From Amphiduros pacificus (lineage: Eukaryota > Annelida > Polychaeta > Phyllodocida > Hesionidae): a stretch of DNA of 64,000 bases. The notes below the pieces were generated by a model, which did not search any database, was not told the origin of the DNA, and saw nothing but the letters and a program-made list of their open reading frames with translations. The translations under genes and the position numbers were made by a program. The stretch lies in the NCBI GenBank assembly GCA_949316495.1, contig OX439008.1, forward strand, positions 2,280,501 through 2,344,500, in the 5' to 3' direction. This document shows positions 38,436 to 50,556 of the stretch, in pieces (position 1 is the first letter of the stretch; every line of letters starts with the position of its first letter).

Positions 38436-39010
38436 GATTACGTTCTGTGGTAGCGGGCAGGATGTAAACCATTGAAGACTGGGGTCACTTGCCCCTGGCT
38501 AGCTGAGAGGCATCATAGGGCGATGTCCTGTCTCCACGAATACGATGACCACCTGATGCGCCACGGGGCCATCACAACACCACATACATCTACCCCCAAC
38601 ATTGTCATGATGAAAGCAAGCTTGCAGATGCACACGCCAACAGGTAGGTCCCCTTATAGGTAGGCAATGATGGAGAGAGAGGACGAGGCGGCGACGGAGC
38701 AGCATGGCTCAGACGGGCATAGCGGCCAAGCACCTGTCAGCCGCAGTTTGCCGAGTGTATAGCGACATGTGGCGGCCACTCCACCTGACAGGGCTCGCAA
38801 CTGACACCACGTGTGACAATCTGCCGCCTGCCATCACTCATATCTCACCCACCATGGAAATCCCCCATATCATTGCACCGTCCACCGAGGCGATTGTCTC
38901 ACACATGCTTGCCCTTGTCTACAGTAGTCATTCCACATGCCTCACAGCACAACTATTGTATACCGTGGATTAACTGGGCGACAGTTATCCACTGTCTGAG
39001 GAAAACGTAT
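38436..39010. promoter_or_regulatory. GC-rich upstream region of the minus-strand exon
   Basis: Relative to the flanks this stretch is GC-rich and contains several CG dinucleotides. It would hold the 5' UTR and promoter of the exon at 38016-38435. No TATA box in a convincing position was seen. Short frames on the plus strand (89 codons or fewer) match nothing I know. Confidence 0.3.
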
Positions 39011-41125
39011 AAGCTCACTGTCTGCAGAGATATGTTATGACCTCACTGTCTGTGGAGATGTGTTATGACCTCACTGTCTGCAGGGATATGTTATGACCTC
39101 ACTGTCTGTGGAGATAAGTTATGAACTCAATGTCTGCAGGGATATATTATGACCTCACTGTCTGCAGGAATATATTATGACCTCACTGTCTGTGGAGATA
39201 AGTTATGAACTCAATGTCTGCAGGGATATATTATGACCTCACTGTCTGCAGGTATAAGTTATGACCTCACTGTCTGCAGAGATATGTCATGAACTCACTG
39301 TCTGCACGTATATGTTATGACCTCACTGTCTGTGGAGATGTGTTATGACCTCACTGTCTGCAGGGATATGTTATGACCTCACTGTCTGTGGAGATGTGTT
39401 ATGCCCTCACTGTCTGAAGGGATATATTATGACCTCACTGTCTGCAGGGATATGTTATGATCTCACTGTCTGCAGGGATATGTTATGACCTCACTGCCTG
39501 AAGGGATAAGTTATGACCTCACTGTCAGCAGAGATATGTCATGAACTCACTGTCTGCACGTATATGTTATGACCTCACTGTCTGTGGAGATGTGTCATGA
39601 ACTCACTGTCTGCACGTATATGTTATGACCTCACTGTCTGCAGGGATATGTTATGACCTCACTGTCTGCAGGGATATGTATGACCTCACTGTCTGTGGCG
39701 ATGTGTTATGACCTCACTGTCAGGAGGGATATGTTATGACCTCACTGTCTGAAGGGATAAGTTATGTCCTCACTGTCTGCAGAGATATGTCATGAACTCA
39801 CTGTCTGCAGGTATATGTTATGACCTCACTGTCTGGAGAGATATGTTATGACCTCACTGTCTGCAGGGATAGGTTATGACCTCACTGTCTGCAGGGATAT
39901 GTTATGACCTCACTGTCTGTGGAGATAAGTTATGACCTCACTGTCTGCAGGTATATGATATGAACCCACTGTCTGTGAAGATAAGTTTGTTACATCACTT
40001 TCAACATTACTTCAGTCATTTCGTGATGAGACCTACTTGTAGCAGATATAATGCTGCCTCACTGAATTGTCATTTCGCAGATCCTTGACATGACAACCCA
40101 CCCGGTCACAGGTTTACAAGGACAACGGGTTAACCTTTTGGGCACGGACCTCAGCTCTTATGGGAAATGGCAGGGCCGGGGATCGAACCGACGACCTTTG
40201 GATCACCACAGAGGAACTGGTGCTAATGTGCTGGCGCTCTGGCCAACTGCGCCATGGCCCATGGCCTCTGTGGAGATGTGTTATGACCTCACTGTCTGTG
40301 GAGATAAGTTATGACCTCACTTTCTGAAGGGATAAGTTATGACCTCACTGTCTGTGGAGATGTGTTATGAACTTACTGTCTGCAGGGATAAGTTATGACC
40401 TCACTGTCTGCAGGGATATGTTATGACCTCACTGTCTGCAGGGATAAGTTATGACCTCACTGTCTGTGGAGATGTGTTATGCCCTCACTGTCTGCAGGGA
40501 TATGTTATGACCTCACTGTCTGTGGAGATGTGTTATGACCTTACTGTCTGCAGGGATAAGTTATGACCTCACTGTTTGCAGGGATATGTTATGACCTCAC
40601 TGTCTGCAGGGATAAGTAATGACATCACTGTCTATGGAGATGCGATATGACCTTACTGTCTGCAGGGATAAGTTATGACCTCACTGTCTGCAGGGATATG
40701 CTATGACCTCACTGTCTGCAGGGATAAGTTATGACCTCACTGTCTGTGGAGATTTGTTATGCCCTCACTGTCTGTAGGGATAGGTTATGACCTCACTGTC
40801 TGCAGGGATAAGTTATGACCCCACTGTCTGTGGAGATGTGTTATGCCCTCACTGTCTGCAGGGATAAGTTATGACCTCACTGTCTGTGGAGATGTGTTAT
40901 GCCCTCACTGTCTGCAGGGATAAGTTATGACCTCACTGTCTGCAGGGATATGTTATGACCTCACTGTCTGCAGGGATAAGTTATGACCTCACTGTCTGTG
41001 GAGATTTGTTATGACCTCACTGTCCGGAGGGATATGTTATGACCTCACTGTCAGGAGGGATATGTTATGACCTCACTGTCAGGAGGGATGTGTTCTAAGC
41101 TCACTGTCTGCAGAAATAAGTTATG
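39011..41125. repeat. 28-bp minisatellite, about 65 copies, interrupted by a SINE
   Basis: The unit is GTTATGACCTCACTGTCTGC + AGGGATAT, with two main versions (CTGCAGGGATAT and CTGTGGAGATGT) that often alternate, giving a partial 56-bp dimer pattern. Other versions are CAGGAGGGATAT, CTGAAGGGATAA and CTGCACGTATAT. The array is split at 39983-40266 by a minus-strand SINE. It starts next to the GC-rich region of the minus-strand gene. Confidence 0.94.
39983..40266 (-). mobile_element. tRNA-derived SINE nested in the 28-bp array
   Basis: The reverse complement reads GGCCATGGGCCATGGCGCAG at the 5' end, then a B box (GGTTCGATCCC), then the same body as the 2.6-kb copy, ending GAAAGTGATGTAACAAACTT with almost no CAAA tail. 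Flanks TCTGTGAAGAT (39972-39982) and TCTGTGGAGAT (40267-40277) could be a target-site duplication, but the array itself repeats this word, so that is ambiguous. Roughly 85% like the 2.6-kb copy by eye. The array must predate the insertion. Confidence 0.9.
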
Positions 41126-42600
41126 ATTTCATCCCGCTCAATCAATCGTATGCATTTAGTGTTTTGTTGTGTCGATTATGAATTTAGAAATCTTTTTAAT
41201 ATTGAAAATTCACACGTAGCTTTCAGTTCTTGTTACTTTGTTTTGTGGTGCTTGTTGTGCAAACTAGTTCTCCCTTGTCCATTTTCGCGCATACCATTCT
41301 GTGCAAGATTAGTGTTTTTTGCAGAAGGTGCCAAGTACTGGCTGTACTCTTGAAACCACCAGGTGGTTTCATGTATACAAGCATGTGACCTCTATTGTGG
41401 TCTGTCAGGCTGTTAGGCCTATACCAATGGACAAACATTTATGAACAAACAGGCCTCTTGGAGCCAGTTCACTCCATTGTCCCAATCTGGTGCCACATTT
41501 TCAGCATAATTTAACAGGCGTTTGCACAAGATCACTGGTCAGCTAAGCAAAGATTGTTGTCAAAGTGTCCAATGGATGATTTGGATTTTAGCATAAAACT
41601 CATCTACTTTCAAATGGCACAGACATCTATATAGGTGAAATAAGATAGGTAATAACATTTGGTCACACAGTTTGGGGTATAATCATTTATATTACGTAAA
41701 GAAAAAGTGCTTGAAAACCTCATTTCACGAATGCTGTAATGAATGAAAACAAAAACACAAGACATTCATCCATCGTATATCAAATGTTTCATTTTTTGTA
41801 TGCAATTCTAAGAGCAATAATAATTATATGTAATAATATAGACTATAATGTAATAAATTGCATATATAGTGATCAGAGACGACGAGGGCTGGTGCGTATA
41901 CATCACAGATATTGTGTACATCTCACCAAATGTCGTCTGCTAAAGATGCGTTTGATTATGAAAATCTAATGTGACGTAGACGATCTTTGTTTCCAAGCGG
42001 ATTTGCAAACTGCTGCAAGAAGGAAATGTGCACGGTTCAGAGTGCCACCATCCCAAACTCGCTACAGATTCACTACAGATGGTGGCTGGCAAAATATGCA
42101 TCTGCACGTCCATGGGACATGTAATTTGATAATTTTGGTTATCCAATGTGAAATTTACTCATCCCGGACGTTCGGACACCCCCTTCACCTTCTCTTTACA
42201 TCCTGCCCCATGGTTATGGTTCAGTATAATTGCAGGACATTACAGAATGACATTTACGGCAACTTCAAGATGATGAGAAAATATAAATATCATTTTCAAA
42301 AAGGAAATTGCATACAAATTCTTTTTTTAGTATACAGGGTCTAAGACCAAGAATGAAATCTATGTCATAGGAAAGGCTTTGTTCTGAGAGACCTAGTATA
42401 CTATAAGCGAACGGAGGCGACGAGGAACAATGCGTAAATACATTTTCGTCACACAGCCCACATGTGTAGCCAGTGGGGTAGATACAGGGTTAAGGTTTGG
42501 GAAGTAGGTCACACATGTCTCTCGACCTCCACCACAGGCAGCCAGGGCGATATCACTTACTTTTTTATAAGCATGCTAAGAGAGTGGTTGGGACTTTCTC
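41126..42600. other. Unique AT-rich DNA, no gene recognised
   Basis: Contains a perfect 9-bp-arm palindrome GAAACCACC-A-GGTGGTTTC at 41352-41370, the dispersed match at 41387-41420 (partner at 28.4 kb), and the left member (about 42248-42330) of a duplicated segment. Short open frames only. Confidence 0.5.
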
Positions 42601-42603
42601 TTG

Positions 42604-43268
42604 TGCATGAAAACAAATAAACACATTTAACATTTTGAAAGACAGTGGAACTACAAGATGTGAGACACAACATTCAGCTCTAGTGCAATTAGTGGTGGGT
42701 ATTATAACACATATTTTTGGAGCTATATGTTCTTCTGAGGGGCCTGCAGATCTCAGACCTGGCTGTCAGTGTCACAGACCAGACTGGCGGACATCTCAAC
42801 TGCATAAATAAACATAGAATTGAAATTTTTCAAACGTAGAATATATTCCAGTCAGTGTAGTCTACATTTACGACATCTTCTACTTCCATCACTACTTTTA
42901 TATATGTTAATAGTTAATATATAAGACTGAGACAGTGAGGGACTGGGGACTTTCACTCTCTGGCAACCTGTGATATTAACTACCTTAGTCATCATGGCTT
43001 CTGGCACATCACTTGTGCAGTGAAAACAAATAAACACTTTTAACATTTTGAAAGACAGTGGAATTACAAGATAACATGTGAGACACAACATTCAGCTCAA
43101 TTGCAATTAGTGGTGGTGGGTATTATAACACATAATTTTGGAGCTATATGTACTTCTGAGGGGCCTGCAGATCACAAACCTGCCTGTCAGTGTCACAGAC
43201 TGGCGGACACCTCAACTGCATAAATAAACATAGAATTTGAATATTTTTTGGCAAATGTAGAATATATG
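42604..43268. repeat. Direct repeat of about 250 bp, two copies
   Basis: 42604-42850 and 43018-43268 share an extended match (AAAACAAATAAACAC..., GGGGCCTGCAGATC..., CTCAACTGCATAAATAAACA) with small indels, roughly 90% alike by eye. A second matching pair, 42248-42330 and 43378-43455 (GATGAGAAAATATAAATATC), lies outside them in the same orientation. Diverged duplication, or remnants of a non-autonomous element; no terminal repeats were identified. Confidence 0.75.
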
Positions 43269-43935
43269 AAAATTAATAACTTTATGCACAAAAGAAAGGT
43301 ATGCTATATGTTTGACTGTGTTAAAAATGTCCGAGTTTCAACTGCCAGTTTCAGACAGTTGCCAGTCACTGTACTCTACATTTACAGCAACTTCAAAATG
43401 ATGAGAAAATATAAATATCATTTTCAAAAAGGAAACTGTATACAATTTTTTTTTTTTTAAAAGACTTTCTTGTTAACTTTCTTATCTGTTTAATCGATAT
43501 ATAATCTGCACTTTTTTAATGACTCTTCTCCTTCATCTGGGTGTGCCAGGTTTCACGTTCAGCTTTAGGTCTTGTCAGTTGTCACATACACACATAACAC
43601 CTGTATTGAAGAAGATGGGGAGACGTGTCCAGCTAAGGTGTGAGGCCGGAGGCTCCAAGAAACCTTCAATGACCATGTCATGGAGATGGTTAGAGTAACA
43701 CTCTTCTAGAATCCAGACATCTAAAGAGAGATACATCTCAAATAGAGGCAGAGACACATTTGCTTGCCTTGAAGTCTTTGTAAGCCGTATGGTAGCTGTG
43801 AGTATAGTTTATGATATGTCCAGACATTCTTTAATGTCTAATTTTAGGCTATTTTCCTTTATTACTACCATTTGTATCATATTAAAGATCAACACTTTCC
43901 AATGATCATAAGGCCGTGACTGATGTTCAAATCAT
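43269..43935. other. Unique spacer, no gene seen
   Basis: Contains the right member of the duplicated GATGAGAAAATATAAATATC segment (43378-43455) followed by a T run. No gene recognised. Confidence 0.45.
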
Positions 43936-44041
43936 ATGTGTGTGCGTATGTGTGTGCGTGTGTGTGTGTGCGTGTGTGTGTGTATGTGTGTGTATGTGTG
44001 TGTGTGCGTGTGTGTATATATGTGTGTGTGTGTGTGTGTGC
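43936..44041. repeat. (GT)n microsatellite with GC/GTAT interruptions
   Basis: About 105 bp of TGTGTGTG broken by GCGT and TATG words, an imperfect alternating purine-pyrimidine tract. Confidence 0.95.
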
Positions 44042-45160
44042 ATGCTCCACATTCTGGATTAGATTTCTATGATATAGGGCATTATTTCCGACCGGAACAC
44101 TTGTAAACTGTCGGCTGAGGCTTTTATGGTGTACCTTTTAAAAGGAGAAACAACCCTGCACACCTCGAGTGACCTAATCAGGTCACTAGCCAGTCTGGAA
44201 GGGCACTTCCCTTTACACATGCCAATGGCGTTGAGGTGTGAATGACATACGTAGGCCTTAAAACCTTGTGAAAACTTGAAAACCAGGGATATATGCCCTT
44301 CGTATATAAATTGAATATTGATTAATATATTAACTTATCTAAATGTATATATATATATTGGTGGGGCGGCGGGAGAAACTACTAGTATGTGTTCACCGTC
44401 AAACCGCCTGAGACTGAATGCCAAACAGTTGAAATAGTGGGAGTGTTAAAGGGAAACTTAAAACATTTTTTTAGAAGTTGATCAGTTTTCCACTTCTCTG
44501 TGACTCTCATCCACCGGAAGAATCTTATAACACACAACAGAAAACCTCATGATCAATGACCCGCATGTGTTCTCAAAATAAACCAAAACAAATATTTGTC
44601 ATAAACTATTTGAGATTTAATTGTCTTAATAAACCAAACAATACTGTGACCTTTCTTTTAAAGTTTGATATTCAAACCTGTTTCGTGGTAAACATGGGGA
44701 ATCAACATATTTAATGTTGTCTCTAACTCTGTAAATCTACTAAGTTCTCTGCTAGGTCATTATGTAGCCAGCTATTACTAGGCCTCTTCAATATAGGTGT
44801 TATATACGGAGCCCGATGCAAAGGAGAGTAGGTCATTATGTAATATTTAGTTTAATTTGTCCTATAAATTCAGCGATATGCAATGTGTATCTTCCTTGAC
44901 AGGCCTCTATAATCCCCTTTCACGCCTCATCATTGAGGACCCCTTGTTCTTGTTCTTCCTTGAAGAAGCCCCCATTTAATCCCCTTGGTTGTCAACCTTG
45001 TCATGTCAAAAGGCATCCTTCGTTTACTCGCCTCTCACAGCTACAAAGAGAAGCAGCTCATTTCTTAATGTTCCCAAATGAAGCGATTTGTCACACGCGT
45101 AACATAACATTAAACTTCCAGATACCTTTGGCGGAATATAATCTCGATGGCAAATGGTAT
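44042..45160. other. Unique DNA, no gene recognised
   Basis: AT-rich sequence with no exon or element recognised. An 82-codon frame at 44933 has no family resemblance and runs into the SINE. Confidence 0.5.
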
Positions 45161-45357
45161 TCTGATGAGACCTACTTGTAGCAGATATAGTGCTGCGTCA
45201 CTGCACTCATGGATAACCGTTTTAAATTTAGGCACAGGCCTATGCTCATATGTGAAATTGTATTGTGAATTCAATCTCGGCACCGCCGGAGATCGAACCC
45301 ACGACCTTTGGATCACCATAGAGGAACTGCCAATAAGCTTGCGCTCTAACCAACCAT
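45161..45357 (-). mobile_element. tRNA-derived SINE, degenerate and truncated copy
   Basis: The plus strand carries GATGAGACCTACTTGTAGCA, the reverse complement of the SINE body, then GATCGAACCCACGACCTTTG (B-box region) and GCGCTCTAACCAACC (A-box region). The 3' tail and part of the body are missing, and the 5' head is diverged (CATATAAC). An old copy. Confidence 0.85.
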
Positions 45358-45383
45358 ATAACATTGAGGCTGGAAACTGATCT

Positions 45384-45562
45384 CTAGCGACCTACTGAGC
45401 GACTGTGAACGACATCTCACAGCGACCAGCGACGTTGGTTGCGACCTGGATTTATTGGACTTGTGCCAAAAACTCGGCTTGCCATTGTCGTCTAAGACTG
45501 GTACAACTCAACTAGCGACTTGAGTGCCAATTTTCAGCGACCCAAATTAGCGACATGTAACA
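45384..45562. mobile_element. Possible MITE-like relic with repeated AGCGAC motif
   Basis: Contains many AGCGAC or GCGACC words (CTAGCGACCTACT, CAGCGACCAGCGACG, TTGCGACC, CTAGCGACTTG, TTAGCGACATG). AGCGACCTACT is shared with both arms of the foldback element at 53.7 kb. Ends are not defined and no complete terminal inverted repeat was found, so the family link is tentative. Confidence 0.35.
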
Positions 45563-45825
45563 GAGAACAAATCCAAGTGGAGTTTGACTGGTTTGTACAT
45601 TTCATTTGTCTCAGTTGATCTTTTTGAGTCCCAATTTTACATGGAGGTAAACAATACAGAGAAAATCAGTGATATTTACGCAACGGTTCAACATATCAAC
45701 AGAAAGTAAAGATATTCAGAATCTGTGGACCCAGACTGTTATTTTGATATGCTTGACATGTAAATCGGTAGGTTATTTGTTTTGTTACAAGTGCCTTCGG
45801 CTGGGAAAGGATGCTGTCTCTCACT

Positions 45826-47479
45826 TATGCAGCTGTCTCTCACTGCTATAACTGTCTCTCACTGTTGTAATTATCTCTCACTTATGCAGCTGTCTCTCCC
45901 TTGCACACCTATCTCACCGATGCAGCTGTCTCTTATATGTGCAGCTATCTCACTTATGTAACTCTCATTTGTGCAGCTGTTTCTCACTTGTGCAGCTATC
46001 TATCTCTGCTGTAACTACCCCTCACTTGTGCAGCTATTTCTCACTGTTGTAACTATCTCTCACTTTGCAGTTATCTAACTTATGCAGCTGTCTCTCACTT
46101 GTTCAGTTATCTATCTGTGTTATAACTGTCTCACTTTTGTAACTATCACTCACCTATGCAGCTGTCTCTCCCTTGTACAACTATCTCTCACTGATACAGC
46201 TGTCTCTCACTTATGCAGCTGTCTCTCACTTGTGCAGCTATCTATCTCTGCTGTAACTGTCTCTTGCTGTTGTTATTATCTCTCACTTATGCAACTGTCT
46301 CTCCCTTGTACAGCTGTCTCACTGATGCAGCTGTCTCTTACATGTGCAGCTATATCTCACTTATGCAGCTGTTTCTCATTTGTGCAGCTATCTATCTCTG
46401 CTGTAACTAACCCTCGCTTGTGCAGCTATCTCTCACTTTGCAGTTATCTCACTTATATAGCTGTCTCTCACTTGTTCAGTTATCTATCTGTGTTATAACT
46501 GTCTCACTTTTGTAACTATCTCACCTATGCAGCTGTCTCTCCCTTGTACATCTATCTCTCACTGATGCAGCTGTCTCACATATATGCAGCTATCTCTCAC
46601 TTATACAGCTGTCCCTCACTTGTGCAGCTATCTATCTCTGCTGTAACTGTCTCTCGCTGTTGTTATTATCTCTCACTGATGCAGCTGTCTCACATATATG
46701 CAACTATCTCTCACTTATACAGCTGTCCCTCACTTGTGCAGCTATCTATCTCTGTTGTAACTGTCTCTCTCTGTTGTTATTATCTCTCACTGATGCAGCT
46801 GTCTCACATATATGCAGCTATCTCTCACTTATACAGCTGTCCCTCACTTGTGCAGCTATCTATCTCTGCTGTAACTGTCTCTCGCTGTTGTTATTATCTC
46901 TCACTTATGCAGCTGTCTCCCCCTTGCACAGCTATCTCACTGATGCAGCTGTCTCTTACATGTGCAGCTATCTCACTTATGTAACTCTCTCATTTGTGCA
47001 GCTATCTCTTACTGCTGTAACTATTTCTCAATGCTGTAACTATCACTTTGCAGTCATCTCACTTATGTAGCTGTCTCTTATTTATGCAGATATCTCTCCC
47101 TGTTGTAACTGTCTCACTATTGCAGCTATCTCTCCATATTGCAACTATTGTAACCATTTCTCATTTGTTGTAACTATCTCTCACCTTTTCATGTCTCAAT
47201 ACAGCTATCTCTTATTCATGCAGCTATCTCTTATTTATACAGCTATATCTTATCTATGCAGCTATCTCTTATTTATGCAGCTATCTCTTATTTATGCAGC
47301 TATCTCTTATTTATGTAGCTATCACTTATTTATGCAGCTATCTCTTATTTATGCAGTTATCTCTTGTTTATGCAGTTATCTCTTATTTATGCAGCTATCT
47401 CTTATTTATGCAGCTATCTCTTATTTGTGCAGCTATCTCTCGGTTATGCAGCTATCTCTCAGTTATGCAGCTATCTCTT
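45826..47479. repeat. 19-bp minisatellite (ATGCAGCTATCTCTTATTT-like), about 85 copies
   Basis: Imperfect units ATGCAGCTGTCTCTCACTT. The right part (47.2-47.48 kb) is more uniform (ATGCAGCTATCTCTTATTT). At 46.56-46.9 kb a block of six units (114 bp) is repeated about three times, marked by CTCACATATATGCAGC and CTCGCTGTTGTTATTATC. Open frames such as MQLSLTCAAIYLCC are by-products of the repeat. Confidence 0.92.
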
Positions 47480-47524
47480 ATAAAAAATATCTGCATTTCA
47501 CCCATATAGACCCCTTTGTACAAA

Positions 47525-47604
47525 ACCTTGCAGGGCCTCAATAAGTAGGTCAATAAATAGGTCAACCTTGCAGGGCCTCAATAAGTAGGTCAATAAATAG
47601 GTCA
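47525..47604. repeat. 40-bp repeat, two identical copies
   Basis: ACCTTGCAGGGCCTCAATAA + GTAGGTCAATAAATAGGTCA is present twice in tandem, at 47525-47564 and 47565-47604, with no difference seen. Confidence 0.96.
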
Positions 47605-48682
47605 ATTTACCAATGGTTGAAAACAAAGCTCTAATACAGAAATATAGGCAATTTGTGGGTAAAATGTCACATCTAACATGATTCTGACAAAAAATGAGTG
47701 ATAATTGTGCCATTCATAATATGCTAAAAGAGCAACCCTTCACATAAACTTGCAAAACAAAAGTGAAGTGGAGATTAGTTCAGCGTCACTTCCACCAGAG
47801 GGCAGGCTACGTGGTGACGCAACAGCGAGATGACACGCTCTTATCAGTGGCAACTTTTATCGCGGCCAATACCTCATATAGCAACTTTTTTTTTTTTTTT
47901 TTCAAATCTCGTCACCCTTCCTCTCTGATCACGTTCATGCTTTTTTTATATATGTATGTAATCAGCGTGTTCATTACTGACACTGTACAATGACAATTGC
48001 TTGTGGCCAGCCACGGCCAGCTGTGTATGACAGTGTTTGCACCCATTAGGACTTATTCTAACTTATTATTTATATATCAATTCTCTTTTTTTTTCTTTGA
48101 TTTTTTTTTTTTTGCAAACGTCCCCAGTCCACTGAGAGGATGACAGCCTTCTGACAGGTACTCATCGAGACTGTATGTGGGACACTGACAGTTCATCATT
48201 GCCTGCATGGTCCACAGAGGCTTCAACATCCACTGACTGACAGTTCAGCATTGCATGTAAATATTCCTATAAAACTGACAGAGTAAAAAAATCAGTAACA
48301 TGTACCAATGTAATTGATTTGAATATATAGAAAAGAAATGAATAATTCTTATGAAAAAGAATATTCCTGAACTAAATTTACAATAGTATCTATGTTTGGT
48401 TTTGTCATGCGTTAGAATTTAACAAATTATTTTCATTTTAAAGATATTATACACCATAAGCAAAACATTTGTTTAGACCTTATTTAAAAAATTACTTCTA
48501 TTGAAAAATGATTATAAAATGATGTTACATTTTATGCTTAAGTTTGGTTAAAACAGACCTCAATTACAGAGAAAATGATTGTTCAAACCTTGGTGTAAAT
48601 ATGTTATTATCAATAAAGATTGTGAAGGGTTACACCTTCAAATAAAGAAATGCTGACATCATTTATTATGTTCTGTCACCAG
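47605..48682. other. AT-rich DNA left of the candidate gene; possible 5' part
   Basis: Two poly-T runs (about 47886-47902 and 48102-48114) and a GC-richer patch (47.77-47.87 kb) that could hold an upstream exon, but no exon with matching phase was identified. No repeat array. Confidence 0.35.
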
Positions 48683-48788
48683 ATGATATTGTCATGCCGT
48701 CACTGTTCAATGCATCACCGGCTAGTATGGCAAAATCAAGCCAACCTAGAATTATAGCGTGGGAAGGTCAAAATAACTATAGCTTCAG
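48683..48788 (+). CDS. Possible exon, unrecognised gene (start region uncertain)
   Basis: Bounded by an acceptor (TTCTGTCACCAG) and a donor (TTCAG|GTATTC), open in one frame only, giving VMPSLFNASPASMAKSSQPR and continuing to NNYSF. An ATG at 48694 could start it. Its end phase does not match the start of the next exon at 48848, but the 59 bp between them are open in the same frame. So either there is no intron here and 48683-48953 is one exon, or this exon joins 49809 directly (phase 2 to phase 2), skipping 48848-48953. No family recognised. Low confidence. Confidence 0.3.
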
Positions 48789-48847
48789 GTATTCAAATAT
48801 TTATTCTGATATCAGTCTCTTATCTATAATCTTTTTGTTTCATACAG

Positions 48848-48953
48848 ACTATGTATATTGGAAAATGCCAGCAAGGGTCATATTCTGGATGTGCAAGGAG
48901 CACGTAGACAGCAAAGCTGCTGATGAGATGTTTGGTCTTGGAAGAGGAAATGG
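48848..48953 (+). CDS. Candidate exon of an unrecognised gene
   Basis: Lies between a pyrimidine-rich acceptor (TTTTTGTTTCATACAG) and the donor GG|GTGAGA. It reads YVYWKMPARVIFWMCKEHVD and ends ...EMFGLGRGNG. The charged, low-redundancy composition is protein-like and differs clearly from the repeat frames nearby. It ends in phase 2, which fits the next exon at 49809 exactly (GG+C, Gly). The upstream partner is uncertain, because the phase of the 48683-48788 candidate does not match. Function unknown. Confidence 0.42.
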
Positions 48954-49808
48954 GTGAGAAATTGTATTTATTATCTGATTTATGATGAACATTATCTACT
49001 CAAACTGCATGTGATGATGTTTTTGTCGTTGGAGATTGAATCAGACCAAAGATTGGAAAAAGTGTAAATATTTTATTTTATTTTACAATTCATTATAAAC
49101 CTAATTGAAAAGTTTAAGTTAGGGGGTCTATTCTAATACTTTCTCCATGATTTATCATTTAATGTCACACCCTCATAAAAACACACAGTAAAAACTAAAT
49201 GTCATTATTTGTTGCCATATTTGAAATTTCACAAATATAAAATTCCATATATTTTACAATTCATATCAGATTACATTAATCATAATAATCATTAACAAAT
49301 GTAGGACAAAACAATTATTTCTGTTCCTGTCAGTCATGGTTTGTGAACTCCATGTTAATGGCAAAGTTTGGTGACTAAAGCAACAGATAAAATCACCTCC
49401 AAATAAATGAGATTAGGCCTTGTCACCAATCATGTTTTAAACCTCCGTTGGTTAGGAGATATTGATTAATATAGAATATCAATAATGCATCAAATGATTT
49501 AACTTTAATCATATATATTAAAATATTATGACGCTAATTTGTTCATTTGGTCATGCTTTATTCAGAAAATAGAAAACAATCAGATAATAGAAAATGAAAT
49601 TGAATTTTATGAAATTATGAAAGGCAGAAAAACCTAATATAACTTGTTATGTATGAGTCTTAATATTCCAGTACAAAAATGATGACCATTTTAATAATGG
49701 AACCAAACTCTGTTATGGCTCAATTTGACTGATATTTCACAGATGGGTCTTGCAATGTTCCTAAATATGTGAAATGAACATCTTATTGATAATGCTTTTC
49801 TTTTCCAG

Positions 49809-49881
49809 CCCAAAAGCAGCCCAGGCATCTCAAAGAATTTTGAAGTCCCAGGTGGAGGTATTGGTCCAAGAGACAGAAAAG
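49809..49881 (+). CDS. Candidate exon of an unrecognised gene
   Basis: Acceptor CTTTTCTTTTCCAG and donor AAAAG|GTGACC bound 73 bp reading PKAAQASQRILKSQVEVLVQ then ETEK. If the donor is ignored, a stop (TAA) follows three codons later, so splicing is needed to extend the protein. The peptide is Gln/Lys/Glu-rich with hydrophobic spacing compatible with an amphipathic helix. It starts in phase with 48848-48953 and ends in phase 0, matching an acceptor at 49983-49984. Confidence 0.42.
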
Positions 49882-49984
49882 GTGACCTAATCCATAAAAC
49901 TGGCAACTGATCATCTGAGAGACATGGAGAGGGTTGCTCTGCCTCTGTGAGAGCTGACACAGTCAGTCTCTCATTATCAGGCAG

Positions 49985-50036
49985 GTGGCACCCTCCTATG
50001 TATCAGCAGCACCAGCCAGAGGCAACATTTGTAAAA
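49985..50036 (+). CDS. Candidate short exon of an unrecognised gene
   Basis: Acceptor TCATTATCAGGCAG (second AG used) and the excellent donor AAA|GTAAGT bound 52 bp reading VAPSYVSAAPARGNICK. Using the first AG instead would put a stop near the end of the exon or break the phase with the previous exon. It ends in phase 1 and joins the exon at 50557 as Asn. It supplies the first cysteine of the Cys-rich tail. Confidence 0.4.
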
Positions 50037-50556
50037 GTAAGTTTTAACAATACTGCATAAGCAATACTTCCCAAGTCTGGTATTGATAAGGGTTTAGTGG
50101 CCTTTGAAGTCAAACATTCACCTTACCACAGATCCCCTTGTAACCATAGCTGTCAATCACTTGTGAGTGAGGGCCTGATGCATGTTATGCATCATCCTGA
50201 ATTTCATTAATGCATTAAAAGGTTAACTTGTGAATAATATTACAAAGTATACATAGCAATTTCCAGATGAATTACAATATAATTCAGGCTTTTGGACACA
50301 TATTAAAATACTGGATGTGATCTTCATGATCATCATGAAAAGAAATGTGATGAACAAGCTCTGGGCTCTGAGTATGGTTAGCTTTTCTGGAGTTTTGTGA
50401 TGTTAAGATGCTGACCCCTAGAAATTGCTATTTCCAGTCATTTTTACTATGGACACTTCTTATTATAATTATATCTGCTCTCTTAGATTGACAGTCAAAA
50501 TGACATGAAATTGTAAGCTAAGATTGTGGAATTTAATGCTTTTCATTTTCTTTCAG

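Noticed and set aside
41352-41370. Short palindrome GAAACCACC-A-GGTGGTTTC as a regulatory site
   Set aside because: A single 19-bp palindrome in AT-rich DNA with no nearby gene; likely chance.
44933-45181. 82-codon plus-strand frame
   Set aside because: Runs into the minus-strand SINE and has no family resemblance.
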